Of a stretch of DNA of 64,000 nucleotides, positions 18,213 through 26,733 are shown piece by piece. The position numbers were made by a program, and so were the translations under genes. The notes under the pieces were generated by a model. That model was not told the origin of the DNA. It searched no databases and saw only the letters and a list, made by a program, of their open reading frames with translations. Within the stretch, counting starts at the first letter, position 1. The number at the start of each line of letters is the position of its first letter. This DNA is from Chlamydiota bacterium. GTDB lineage: Bacteria > Chlamydiota > Chlamydiia > Chlamydiales > RGXB01. The stretch is from NCBI GenBank assembly GCA_016866475.1, contig VGMF01000001.1, positions 62,001-126,000 on the forward strand, in the 5' to 3' direction.

Positions 18213-19298
18213 ATGGAGCGCCCTTTTTATCTAGACATGACTCTTGATTCTTGGACCCAATGGGTTAAAGCGCAAGGGTTTGGGGCATTCGTTGCCAAGC
18301 AAATATTTGAATGGATCCTCAAAGGTGTCCAAGATCCCCAAAGATTCAACATCTCTAAAGATTTAAAAAAAATACTTGTAGACTCTTTCTTGTGGGTACT
18401 CCCCACTATCGATACCCGACTGAAAAGCTCGGACGGTAGCACCAAGTATTTGCTCAAGCTCTTTGACGGTAAATTTATCGAGATGGTTTTGATGCCCTCA
18501 ATGGATAGGGTGACCCTCTGTATCAGCTCTCAGGTGGGATGCCGGATGAACTGCTCTTTTTGTCAAACAGGGAAAATGGGCCTTATGAGGAATCTAACCT
18601 CAGGGGAGATCCTTTCACAAATCTTGATCGCAAATCAAGAGCTACAGGATGCCAAAGTTACTAATATTGTTTTCATGGGGATGGGCGAGCCGCTCGATAA
18701 TTTTCATGAGGTGGTAAAGGCATTGAAAATCATGACGGATCCCCAAGGACTACAGCTTTCCAAACATAAAGTCACCGTTTCCACATCGGGCCTTGTTCCG
18801 GAAATTGCAGCATTAGGTAAAGAAGTAGCGGTAAGTTTAGCTATTTCGTTTCACACCCCCTTTGATGAGGAGCGCTCGTCAATGATGCCTGTCAATAAAA
18901 CATACCCTTTGGATGTGTTGAAGAAAGCTTTGCTCGAGTACCCAGTACAAACGCGCCATGGAATCACATTGGAATACGTGATGATCAAAGATAAAAACGA
19001 TTCGTTACGGCATGCCAAGGCACTGGTGAAATTTGCACACGGGCTAAAGGTAAAAGTCAATCTCATCCCCCTCAACCCCCACCCGGGGTCTCCTATGGAA
19101 CCGGCCCTTGCAGAAAATCTAGCAACCTTTCAGGCCTACCTTGAAGAACGCTCCATATCGGCACCGGTGCGCTATAGCCGTGGACAGGATGTATCTGCTG
19201 CATGCGGCCAGCTTGCCGTGAAAAGAAAAAATGAACTGGGTGTCGATCCAAGACTTCTTTGGAGAGACAGACGTTCTGTCGAACGCTCAACGAAATAA
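18213..19298 (+). CDS. rlmN: 23S rRNA/tRNA (adenine-C2) methyltransferase RlmN
   Basis: Radical-SAM enzyme that methylates C2 of A2503 in 23S rRNA and A37 in some tRNAs. The [4Fe-4S] motif CxxxCxxC is C110, C114, C117 (GCRMNCSFCQTG). The two methyl-transfer cysteines are present: C103 in TLCISSQ and C331 in SAACGQL. GMGEPLDN, the SAM-binding GGEP-like motif, is near 157-164. 361 residues, normal length. No clear Shine-Dalgarno site before ATG 18213. It follows the ABC-F gene after 140 bases on the same strand. Confidence 0.97.
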   Translation: MERPFYLDMTLDSWTQWVKAQGFGAFVAKQIFEWILKGVQDPQRFNISKDLKKILVDSFLWVLPTIDTRLKSSDGSTKYLLKLFDGKFIEMVLMPSMDRVTLCISSQVGCRMNCSFCQTGKMGLMRNLTSGEILSQILIANQELQDAKVTNIVFMGMGEPLDNFHEVVKALKIMTDPQGLQLSKHKVTVSTSGLVPEIAALGKEVAVSLAISFHTPFDEERSSMMPVNKTYPLDVLKKALLEYPVQTRHGITLEYVMIKDKNDSLRHAKALVKFAHGLKVKVNLIPLNPHPGSPMEPALAENLATFQAYLEERSISAPVRYSRGQDVSAACGQLAVKRKNELGVDPRLLWRDRRSVERSTK

Positions 19299-19369
19299 TA
19301 ATTCCTAATCTTGTCGAAATAGAATAAACCCTCGCAAGAAAATAGCCTATTTGGTAGCTTGCATAGTTA

Positions 19370-20164
19370 ATGCCATGTAAATCAACTACTAAACTTGGGA
19401 ATCTCCCTGAGCACTTACAATCCTTTCGGATCTCCCATGCTCCTTTCATGAACCGTAAATGGAAAGTACTCTCAAAAGAAGTTGATGAACTTAAGACAAT
19501 ACTTAAACGGTTCCGGGCGATCATAGGTTTCGATCCTTTTGAACATCTCATAGTGAAAATCCACTATATTTTCGGCCATTACACCCCCTTACTTGAAAAG
19601 AAAAATAGTCTGAAAAAATTCTGCGCCCAGCATAAAAAGCAGGGATTGATTGGGAAACTGGAAAATTTGATCCACAATGCAGAAAACAAACCCAAGGCGA
19701 TCACTGCCAAGCACTCTATCAAGTTTAAAATGATGAAATTGGAGGATGAGAATCTTATAATTGTTTTCAATCACCTTGTGGATCTGGGGTTTTTCAAGGC
19801 GTCCGTTGGGATTACCCCTTTTGAAATTCGTTTATTGATGGCCGAAAAATCGAGAGAATTTCTTGGAACTAGAAAACTCTCTCTTGCAAAATTGAAGCTC
19901 ACACATATACCCAAAGAAATTTTACTCTACAAAAATCTAAAATCGCTGAATATTTCCCAAAACCAATTAGAGTTTCTCCCCGAGTGGATAGGTGAACTTG
20001 AGGAGCTCGAGACCATCAACATATCCAAAAACCGGCTCTATAACCTCCCAACAAGCTTCTACAAGCTAAAAAAGCTCAAGACCATCTTCATTCATAGCAA
20101 TAAGCTCACGCACGTTCCTCTTCGCTTAAGCCATCTCCCCTCTTTAAAAAGACTTGTAAGCTGA
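19370..20164 (+). CDS. Leucine-rich-repeat protein
   Basis: 264 residues. The C-terminal 100 residues contain about four leucine-rich repeats of the 23-residue bacterial type (LKSLNISQNQLEFLP, LETINISKNRLYNLP, LKTIFIHSNKLTHVP). The N-terminal 160 residues are helical and unrecognised. Such proteins mediate protein-protein contacts, and in intracellular bacteria are often effectors. There is no signal peptide. The start may be ATG 19370 or ATG 19448 (MNRKWKVLSKE). It lies 70 bases after rlmN. Confidence 0.8.
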   Translation: MPCKSTTKLGNLPEHLQSFRISHAPFMNRKWKVLSKEVDELKTILKRFRAIIGFDPFEHLIVKIHYIFGHYTPLLEKKNSLKKFCAQHKKQGLIGKLENLIHNAENKPKAITAKHSIKFKMMKLEDENLIIVFNHLVDLGFFKASVGITPFEIRLLMAEKSREFLGTRKLSLAKLKLTHIPKEILLYKNLKSLNISQNQLEFLPEWIGELEELETINISKNRLYNLPTSFYKLKKLKTIFIHSNKLTHVPLRLSHLPSLKRLVS

Positions 20165-20306
20165 TTTAATAAAAGTTTTTTCTTAAAATTTTTTGCTTCT
20201 TTTTGAGATATTGTTTAAAATTTTTTCCTTTACATGTAGCCTATCTTTAGTTTTCCTTGTCGAAGACTCGTCAACTTTATGTTTTTTTCAGCTTTATTGG
20301 AGAAAT

Positions 20307-21017
20307 ATGCACCAGCTAATCAGTTTAAAAGCACCGATGTTCTTTTTATTATTTAGTTTTATTTTTTTACAGGCAGGTATACCGGATAAGAAAAGAGGCA
20401 AATCAGCTAAAGTTTCGTGGGATTATATTGTACCTGTGAAGTTCCCCTCCAGCATCAATAAGAGTAGTGGTGTGGAGGCAGGAAAGCTCCCGGCCCATCT
20501 TTTAACAGATATTAAGCCGTACGGAAAGCTCCATTTCCGTGCAGCCGATGCATGGCATGCGATGCGTGCCGCTGCTAAAGCAGATGGTGTTAAATTAAAA
20601 CCCACCTCCGCAGGGGATTGTTACCGCTCATATAGTTCCCAAAGATCTGCATTTCTCACTCGCTTTCAGCTCGAACCGATTACTAATGCAGTTACCAGAC
20701 ATTTTGAGGGTAAAATATGGTATTTGAAACCGGGCTTCGCTCCACTTGCTTCACCCGGGACGAGTAACCATAATTGGGGCCTAGCTGTTGATATCTTCAA
20801 CGCTTCCGAACAATCAAGAATAAGATGGCTGATTGACAATGTTGAGAGGTTTGGTTGGAGCTGGGAGCTTGTCCCGGCAGAGCCTTGGCATATCCGTTAC
20901 GTTTGTGGCGATGATGTTCCACAGGAGGTGCAGGATTGGATTGCAGCTAACCCAACTTTAGCTTCTGAACCCCCCGAAAGCGAGGAATCCCACAGCCTGA
21001 ATCTAGATAATCATTGA
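20307..21017 (+). CDS. VanY-type D-alanyl-D-alanine carboxypeptidase, exported
   Basis: About 236 residues from ATG 20307, chosen because GGAGA lies five bases upstream and a typical signal peptide follows (hydrophobic segment about 10-25). The frame extends upstream to 20193 but adds no domain. The peptidase M15 (VanY) zinc motifs are present: SxHxxGxAVD as SNHNWGLAVD, and EPWHIRY with its zinc-binding His. It trims the terminal D-Ala from muropeptides in the periplasm, fitting peptidoglycan remodelling at division in chlamydiae. The short acidic Ser/Glu-rich tail is unusual but probably neutral. Confidence 0.88.
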   Translation: MHQLISLKAPMFFLLFSFIFLQAGIPDKKRGKSAKVSWDYIVPVKFPSSINKSSGVEAGKLPAHLLTDIKPYGKLHFRAADAWHAMRAAAKADGVKLKPTSAGDCYRSYSSQRSAFLTRFQLEPITNAVTRHFEGKIWYLKPGFAPLASPGTSNHNWGLAVDIFNASEQSRIRWLIDNVERFGWSWELVPAEPWHIRYVCGDDVPQEVQDWIAANPTLASEPPESEESHSLNLDNH

Positions 21018-21048
21018 TTCTAGGTGTAATACAGGCGCTATTTAGAGC

Positions 21049-21072
21049 ACGGGGGATCTATCCCCCGTCCCT
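21049..21072 (+). terminator. Intrinsic terminator after carboxypeptidase gene
   Basis: ACGGGGGA-TCTA-TCCCCCGT perfect 8-bp hairpin followed by CCCTTTT, 31 bases after the stop codon. Confidence 0.6.
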
Positions 21073-21193
21073 TTTAACTAAATGAATACCAATAGATTAA
21101 AGTCCCTAAAGCTCCTAGTTAAAAAAAAATAGGTTTTAAATAGATAATAAATAGGTCTAGGCTATAAAATATCTCCTTTAGTAGGAGATTTAT

Positions 21194-22510
21194 ATGTTTA
21201 GACCCGTCGACCCCTCATCCCTCCCCTCGACATTTGAACGTTTCGTAACCGCCCCCTTGAGTCAAGTAGCCAAAATAGCTATTGCGATTTTAAAATCTAT
21301 AGGTGCCGCTATCCACCGCCTATTTTTCATTCAAGAGGACAATTTTATAAGGGAAATTAAAAAACAACTAATAGACATTCAAGGAAACTTTAGTGAAACT
21401 TCGAAGGCTCAATATGAAATTTGCCGCAGTTTGGATCGTGTACAGCTTGATATAAAGTGTTTGATGACAAATCTCAAACGAGAGCTTCAATCCTTTTCAT
21501 ACCACAATTATGCTTTTGAACCTGTTGATAAACAACAAGACGAAGCTTTTTTTGGTGGATTAGGGATTGAAAAGGATGAACCTATTGAAAGTCTAAAGGA
21601 AAAATTAACCAAACTCGAGCAATACGTTAAGGGCCTTGAGAATCGTAAAATTTATAAATCGGAAAACAGTTTGACACTTCCTGAAAACCACCAAGCTGTA
21701 ATCAACCAGAAAGGTGGGCGATTTCAAAAGACCCGTAGATGGATGGAACTTTTTGAAAACCAACAACCATCCTTGAAACAGGCTGCACTCCATAGATTAG
21801 TTGAGCAGAATGCAGAACTGAATGCTAAATCTATTGAAAGGGTAGAAAGTTGTCTAGAAAAGGTTAAAGCTCGGTTAACCTCAGAAACGGATCTTAGTCA
21901 ATCATCACGAAAGCTGATTTCTATTGGTATAGAATTAGTCGGGTATGCTAAATATTTTCAAGGGATAAAGAAAACCATTCTAGAGCTTCGAGCCTACACT
22001 GAAAGGGACTTTATAGAGAGATTTGTCAAATTTAAAACCTCTGTAAATTCTCTAGAAAACTATAATAATAATGTAGCCTGTTTTATAGCCTCTACAACTC
22101 CTTCTGATCCAAGTGAACATCTGTACATAAGCAGATTCAGAGAACTATTAGCCTCTTTTACACCTCCAGTGTCTGCTGCTCATGCAGAAGATGGGTTAGT
22201 TGTCGCAATCGAACCTAGCTCCTTAGACGGGAGCAGAGCTGCCAACCTTCAAGAAGCATCAGGTGAATTTCCTGTATTAAGCGTTACACAGCAAGATTCG
22301 GTGCCTAAGAAGTCTGCTGCTCATGCAGAAGATGGGTTAGTTGTCGCAATCGAACCTAGCTCCTTAGACGGGAGCAGAGCTGCCAACCTTCAAGAAGCAT
22401 CAGGTGAATTTCCTGTATTAAGCCTTAGACAGCAAGATTCGGTGCCTAAAAAGGCCAATAGCAACAGGCAACACAATAGGCAATTAAGGTATTTGGATGG
22501 TAAGACATAG
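21194..22510 (+). CDS. Hypothetical coiled-coil protein with a duplicated 47-residue C-terminal unit
   Basis: 438 residues, no recognised family. A short hydrophobic segment at about 23-42 is followed by long charged helices likely to form coiled coils (about 50-310). Near the C-terminus a 47-residue unit, beginning SAAHAEDGLVVAIEP, occurs twice in tandem, nearly identical. The start is well supported: AGGAG lies seven bases before ATG 21194, and an AT-rich TATAAA-like box lies about 20 bases before that. It forms a single unit between two terminators. It could be a membrane-anchored or host-exposed protein with a variable tail. Confidence 0.75.
   Translation: MFRPVDPSSLPSTFERFVTAPLSQVAKIAIAILKSIGAAIHRLFFIQEDNFIREIKKQLIDIQGNFSETSKAQYEICRSLDRVQLDIKCLMTNLKRELQSFSYHNYAFEPVDKQQDEAFFGGLGIEKDEPIESLKEKLTKLEQYVKGLENRKIYKSENSLTLPENHQAVINQKGGRFQKTRRWMELFENQQPSLKQAALHRLVEQNAELNAKSIERVESCLEKVKARLTSETDLSQSSRKLISIGIELVGYAKYFQGIKKTILELRAYTERDFIERFVKFKTSVNSLENYNNNVACFIASTTPSDPSEHLYISRFRELLASFTPPVSAAHAEDGLVVAIEPSSLDGSRAANLQEASGEFPVLSVTQQDSVPKKSAAHAEDGLVVAIEPSSLDGSRAANLQEASGEFPVLSLRQQDSVPKKANSNRQHNRQLRYLDGKT
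22171..22452 (+). repeat. Tandem duplication of 141 bp inside a coding region
   Basis: Two adjacent copies, 22171-22311 and 22312-22452, differing at only a few positions (gcgttacacag against gccttagacag, and the last bases). The length is exactly 47 codons, so the frame is kept. The near identity indicates a recent event. Confidence 0.95.
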
Positions 22511-22514
22511 TAAG

Positions 22515-22606
22515 TTAAGTTTGCGGACGATCGGAAATGTCCGTGACAGCATGAGACCGGCTTATAGGTAAATCCGCACCTTAAAATTTAGTTCGCCAAG
22601 GACTAA
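22515..22606 (+). other. Hairpin-rich segment, possible structured RNA or 3' UTR
   Basis: Arms 22515-22527 (TTAAGTTTGCGGA) and 22573-22584 (TCCGCACCTTAA) pair over about 12 bp with one mismatch, enclosing about 45 nt that contain a further CGGAC/GTCCG pairing. A second hairpin, TTAGTTC-GCCAA-GGACTAA, follows at 22588-22606, and then the long hairpin at 22618. No protein or known RNA family is recognised. It starts just after the repeat-containing gene. Confidence 0.35.
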
Positions 22607-22617
22607 CACCTATTCAT

Positions 22618-22658
22618 AGCAAAAAAGCATGGGAATGTACCTCTCATGCTTTTTTGCT
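22618..22658. terminator. Long perfect hairpin, probable bidirectional terminator
   Basis: A 14-bp perfect stem AGCAAAAAAGCATG / CATGCTTTTTTGCT with a 13-nt loop. The A6/T6 within the arms gives a T tract on either strand. It lies between two convergent units, the repeat-containing gene and the AT-rich pseudogene. Confidence 0.6.
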
Positions 22659-22747
22659 ACCTCAAAACTTATAGATTTTTGACGATTTTAGTGTGCAAGT
22701 ACCTTATGGTAGCCGTATTGCGATTATTGGTCGTAGTGTTTCATAAT

Positions 22748-23917
22748 TTATTTCCAACACTTAATCAGATACAAAGGCACTTTATCTTGACCTTCATACA
22801 AACGACCGTCTATCAATGCCTGGATATCAGCCGGCAGAGAATTAATGAAGTTGTCGAAAAATGGTTGATTTGGCCATGATTTTATATTTTCAAATGTAAA
22901 GCCAACATAAATAGAAAATTGAGTGCATGGAAAATCTTTGTAATTATTCATTAAAATTAAAACTGAGTCATTGACGCCATATTTTGTTAAAAAATCAACA
23001 GCCTTTTTAAATTTAATTTCACCCATATATTCATATAAATATAAATTATCTAGATCCAAAATTGCGATTTTATTTTTTGTTTTCTCTAGTTTATTTGCTA
23101 ACAATTTAAGCTCTTCAGTATCGCTTAGATTCAATTTTAATATTGTAATTTTATTATTGATCGCTAATTTATGTAGTATTGAATATGATTTATCGTCAAA
23201 TAGATAATTGCCAGATTTATAATCTATGATATCAGCCCAATCCACTGCAGTTTCTGGATTATCTATGAATTTTTGAACACATGAATTTGGGAGTTTCCTT
23301 TCTTGTTCAAAGTAATCCCAGTCTTGCTTTGATAGCTTATCTGCAAATCCTTGCTGATTTTTTTCTACATCTTCCCAGGTAATATAAGTTAAGAAAGTAT
23401 TGATGCGATTATTATAATTCATCGCTACTTTAGGATATATATTCATTAATTTCTCTCTGATTTTAATATATCCGTTCCAAGTTCCATATTTATTGAGGCG
23501 TTCAGGCACATCATAACCTTTCATGCTTCTTATGTTGTCTGTCCACCACTTAAAATCTTCTTTTGTCAGATTTGAGTCTATTTTTTGCCATTCAGAAACT
23601 GCACTATTCCATCTTAAATGCTTATATAACTCTTTATCTTTTGCCTTAAGAAGTAACGAATTAATTGTGTTAAATTTTATTATTATCGGCGAAATATCAA
23701 AAATCACTAAATGCTCAATTGTCCTATACATAGAAGCGCCTCTAAATGCTCTTTCACCTCCAACTGAAAGATATATTCCATTTTCTGGAGCTTACTCGAT
23801 GAGATTACGAATTTTACCAATCTGCATTTCTGTAGAAATTGGAAATACATCATTTTTATCTGCATAAGCGAGTGGTATTAATAATATAGAACATAACAAT
23901 AAAATAACTTTTTTTAT
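22748..23917 (-). pseudogene. Exported protein of unknown function, broken by an in-frame stop and lost start
   Basis: An intact frame of 327 residues runs from ATG 23731 to 22748, but the same frame continues upstream with protein-like sequence. An in-frame TAA sits at 23792-23794, and beyond it lies a textbook signal peptide (KKVILLLCSILLIPLAYA, then DKND) preceded by ATA at 23915-23917 where ATG is expected. Across the stop, the segment with YLSVGGERAFRGAS leads directly into MYRTIEHLVIFDIS, so the ATG at 23731 is internal, not a true start. The full product would be about 389 residues. The GxE and FDIS pattern could suggest a Rossmann-like fold, but I do not assign a family. Clearly more AT-rich than its neighbours, which suggests acquisition from another organism. 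Confidence 0.75.
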
Positions 23918-24028
23918 AATTTACCTATTATCAAAAATTAAATAATTGATTGTTTAATTTAATCCTTAAATTTTAATAAATTCTCTTTTGCACTCTACTT
24001 GATAACAATTTGAGGAACCTCAACTGTT

Positions 24029-24742
24029 TTAGGATTGCCTTCCAAAAAGAACCCCTTTTCGTCCTAGCAACCAGTAGCGCAGATCTTTCAAAAGTGCATC
24101 CCCAGGTTTTTCATAGAAATGCAGTAAGTGTTGGTTGGCAAGAAAAAAGGCATACGACAATCCCATAGTAGCTAGATTATGGGAAATAAAGTGGTAACCT
24201 CTTGCAATTTGGTAAAAACCCATAAAATGACCCAAAAAAGAGATCGCCAAAAAAGCAGAAAATCTTCTAGCAGGCTGTAATAAAGTAAGGGCTGCGTACA
24301 ATCCAAATCCGGCGCTCACATGCCCCCCCGGGAAGCAACGCCCTGTTCCGGATATAAAAGAATCTACTAAAGAAAGTTCGGGCTGGTGCCCCCCAAAACA
24401 GAAAAGGTCCTTGGGGCACTCCACACCGGTCAGAATCTTCAAAAGAGCTACTGATATTGGAGAAATGGAGAGGAAAACAGCCGTAAAAATCTCCCTAGTA
24501 CCCCCTTTTGCAATCAAAGCTCTCACAATAAGACAGATGATCAATCCCCCAAAAAAAGTTTTGGGAATGTGGTAACAGCAAAGGCGTAGCCACCATTCCG
24601 CCCCTGTAATGGACCATTTTTCTTGAAAAGGGTCAAAAAACTGCATCTGCAAAGGGGCATCGAAAAACAATAACGCAAGGGCACAGAATGCCAATGAAGC
24701 TATACAGAAACCGATTCCGGGAATTTTTACATCTTTGAACAT
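24029..24742 (-). CDS. PAP2-family membrane phosphatase
   Basis: About 237 residues, six or so membrane helices. PAP2 motifs are present in slightly divergent form: KILTGVECP (KX6-type), CFPGGHVSAGF (PSGH-type with PGGH) and ARGYHFISHNLA (SR...H type). Such enzymes remove phosphate from lipid A, phosphatidylglycerophosphate or undecaprenyl diphosphate on the periplasmic side. ATG 24742 is preferred; the frame also allows GTG at 24757. It is divergent from the LTA-synthase-like gene, 130 bases away, and the two may share a regulatory region and a lipid substrate pool. Confidence 0.87.
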   Translation of the reverse strand: MFKDVKIPGIGFCIASLAFCALALLFFDAPLQMQFFDPFQEKWSITGAEWWLRLCCYHIPKTFFGGLIICLIVRALIAKGGTREIFTAVFLSISPISVALLKILTGVECPKDLFCFGGHQPELSLVDSFISGTGRCFPGGHVSAGFGLYAALTLLQPARRFSAFLAISFLGHFMGFYQIARGYHFISHNLATMGLSYAFFLANQHLLHFYEKPGDALLKDLRYWLLGRKGVLFGRQS

Positions 24743-24871
24743 GGATACCCACCACACTACGTTATTTACAATTTTTTCCTCAACACCTACCCTATTTAAA
24801 GTGTTGGATCAAATCCACCTAAGAAGGGGTTTAAAGCCCAAATTAAAGGTTATTGTTTAACTCGGGACAAT

Positions 24872-26728
24872 ATGTATCAGCAAATGTACTCCAGAGCCCC
24901 CTTGCTCTTTTTAATTTTCTCCAATTTTACACGACTTAGTTTATCTCTGTATAATGCCGGGATAGGGACCATTAGTTGGTTTGAAATCCCAGCGATCCTG
25001 GGCATAGGACTTTTGTTTGATCTAAGGCCGGCTCTGATTTTTACCCTCTGTTTTGCACTGATTTCTATATGCACTCCGTCATTTATTAAAAAAAGGATCG
25101 ATAAGAACCCGATTTTGGAATGGTTCGGTTTTATGGTAGTGCTCTTTCTTTTATCCTTTCAGATGTTTGCGGAGTGGATTTTCTGGGGGGACATGGATTG
25201 CAGATTCAACTTTATAGCGATCGATTATCTAGTCTACACCCATGAAGTGGTCCATAACATCATGCAGTCCTATCCGATGAAAACCTATTTAGCCATCATG
25301 CTTGCGATCGCATGTTTAGGGGGCTACTACTTGAAACGATTCCCCAAAGCAGCGTTAGCCTACGATCTAAAAACTACATCGAAGATCGGCTGCTTTTTAG
25401 TTTTTTCATTTTTGCTCCCCATAGAACATTGGAGTAAAAACAATTTCTCCCAGGAACTGAGTGAAAACGGCACCAGCAACTTACTTCATGCCTTTTTTAA
25501 CAATCAATTGAACTACAATCAATTTTACCAAACGATAGAACCCTCCTATTTGAAAAACCGGGTAGAGAGCTATCTACAAGTAAAGCAGCCCGAAAACAAA
25601 CAGGACCTAGTCTCCAGGAACATCCCCTCTTATGCCCCTTTTAAAAATTTGAACGTTGTTCTAATCACTGTCGAGAGCCTCAGTCAGGAGTTTCTAGACA
25701 AAAAACCTGAATCTTGGACACCGTTTATTTCAAATTTAAAATCTCAATCGATTTGTTTTAATGACCACTACGCTACGGGAACAAGGACCGTCCGTGGCCT
25801 CGAAGCATTAGCATTGAGTGTCCCCCCGACCCCCGGAAGCTCCATTCTGAGAAGGCCTCACCATGAAAACTTGTATACTGTCTCCTCGGTACTCAAACCA
25901 AAAGGCTATGAGATGCTTTTTTGGTACGGGGGCTACGGCTATTTTGATAACATGAATGCGTTTTTCGAGCGCAACGGGTTTACAGTCAGAGATCGTCTCC
26001 ACATCCCCTCAAATAGAGTTGAGCATGAAACCATCTGGGGTGTGAGTGACGAGCACCTGTTTGATGCCTTTTTGGAGGAAATAAACACCCGAAAAGAGCG
26101 CTCCAAGCCTTTTTTTAGCCTTATAATGACAACTTCAAACCATCGCCCCTACACATTCCCTAAAAACCGAATTTCAATGCCACAGGGGACACGAGAAGCT
26201 GCCGTACGCTACACGGACTGGGCGATCGAGCAGTTTTTAGAAAAGGCGAAAAAAACAGATTGGTTCGACAATACCCTATTTGTCATCACAGCGGACCACT
26301 GCGCCTCGAGTGCCGGGAAAATGAAGCTGGACCCAACAAAATACCTGACACCCTGCCTATTTTATGCGCCAAAACATCTTGAACCGAGGTGTATCGACAT
26401 CCGCACAAGCCAGATGGATGTGATCCCTTCAATTATCGGGCTATTGGGAATTAACTATGAGAGCCGATTTTACGGAAACGATCAAATCCATACCCCGATC
26501 GATCGCCCCGTTCCTTTGGGGACTTATCAGCGCTTAGGGTTTTTCGGCAAACAAGAGTTGGTTATTTTGTCTCCAAAAAAGGAGGTGAATGTCTACAAAA
26601 ATGTACCGGGAGGGTATCAGGAGATTTCAAAAGAGGACTCTATCACCTTAAAGGATGCGATCGGACTTTATCAGAGTGCCTTCAACCGCTATAAGAGCGG
26701 ACAAATGGATGCGAATCCCCCTTCTTAA
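24872..26728 (+). CDS. LTA-synthase-family / sulfatase-fold phosphoglycerol-type transferase
   Basis: 618 residues: about five N-terminal membrane helices (1-195), then a periplasmic alkaline-phosphatase-fold domain. Motifs: VLITVESLS (metal ligand Glu) near 265, ATGTRTVRGLEAL with the nucleophile Thr near 305, YGGYGYFDNMN near 350, MTTSNHRPYTFP near 425 and ADHCASSAG near 475. Relatives in Gram-negative bacteria are annotated as LTA synthase family or OpgB-like and transfer phosphoglycerol or phosphoethanolamine from phospholipid to glycans. A chlamydia has no lipoteichoic acid, so the acceptor here is unknown. The end is convergent with the monooxygenase gene, with an inverted repeat at 26717-26733. 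Confidence 0.87.
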   Translation: MYQQMYSRAPLLFLIFSNFTRLSLSLYNAGIGTISWFEIPAILGIGLLFDLRPALIFTLCFALISICTPSFIKKRIDKNPILEWFGFMVVLFLLSFQMFAEWIFWGDMDCRFNFIAIDYLVYTHEVVHNIMQSYPMKTYLAIMLAIACLGGYYLKRFPKAALAYDLKTTSKIGCFLVFSFLLPIEHWSKNNFSQELSENGTSNLLHAFFNNQLNYNQFYQTIEPSYLKNRVESYLQVKQPENKQDLVSRNIPSYAPFKNLNVVLITVESLSQEFLDKKPESWTPFISNLKSQSICFNDHYATGTRTVRGLEALALSVPPTPGSSILRRPHHENLYTVSSVLKPKGYEMLFWYGGYGYFDNMNAFFERNGFTVRDRLHIPSNRVEHETIWGVSDEHLFDAFLEEINTRKERSKPFFSLIMTTSNHRPYTFPKNRISMPQGTREAAVRYTDWAIEQFLEKAKKTDWFDNTLFVITADHCASSAGKMKLDPTKYLTPCLFYAPKHLEPRCIDIRTSQMDVIPSIIGLLGINYESRFYGNDQIHTPIDRPVPLGTYQRLGFFGKQELVILSPKKEVNVYKNVPGGYQEISKEDSITLKDAIGLYQSAFNRYKSGQMDANPPS

Positions 26729-26733
26729 GGGGG

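Noticed and set aside
26717-26733. CCCCCTT-CTT-AAGGGGG hairpin between the convergent LTA-synthase-like and monooxygenase genes
   Set aside because: Overlaps the coding end and lacks an adjacent T tract; may help termination but not listed as a feature.
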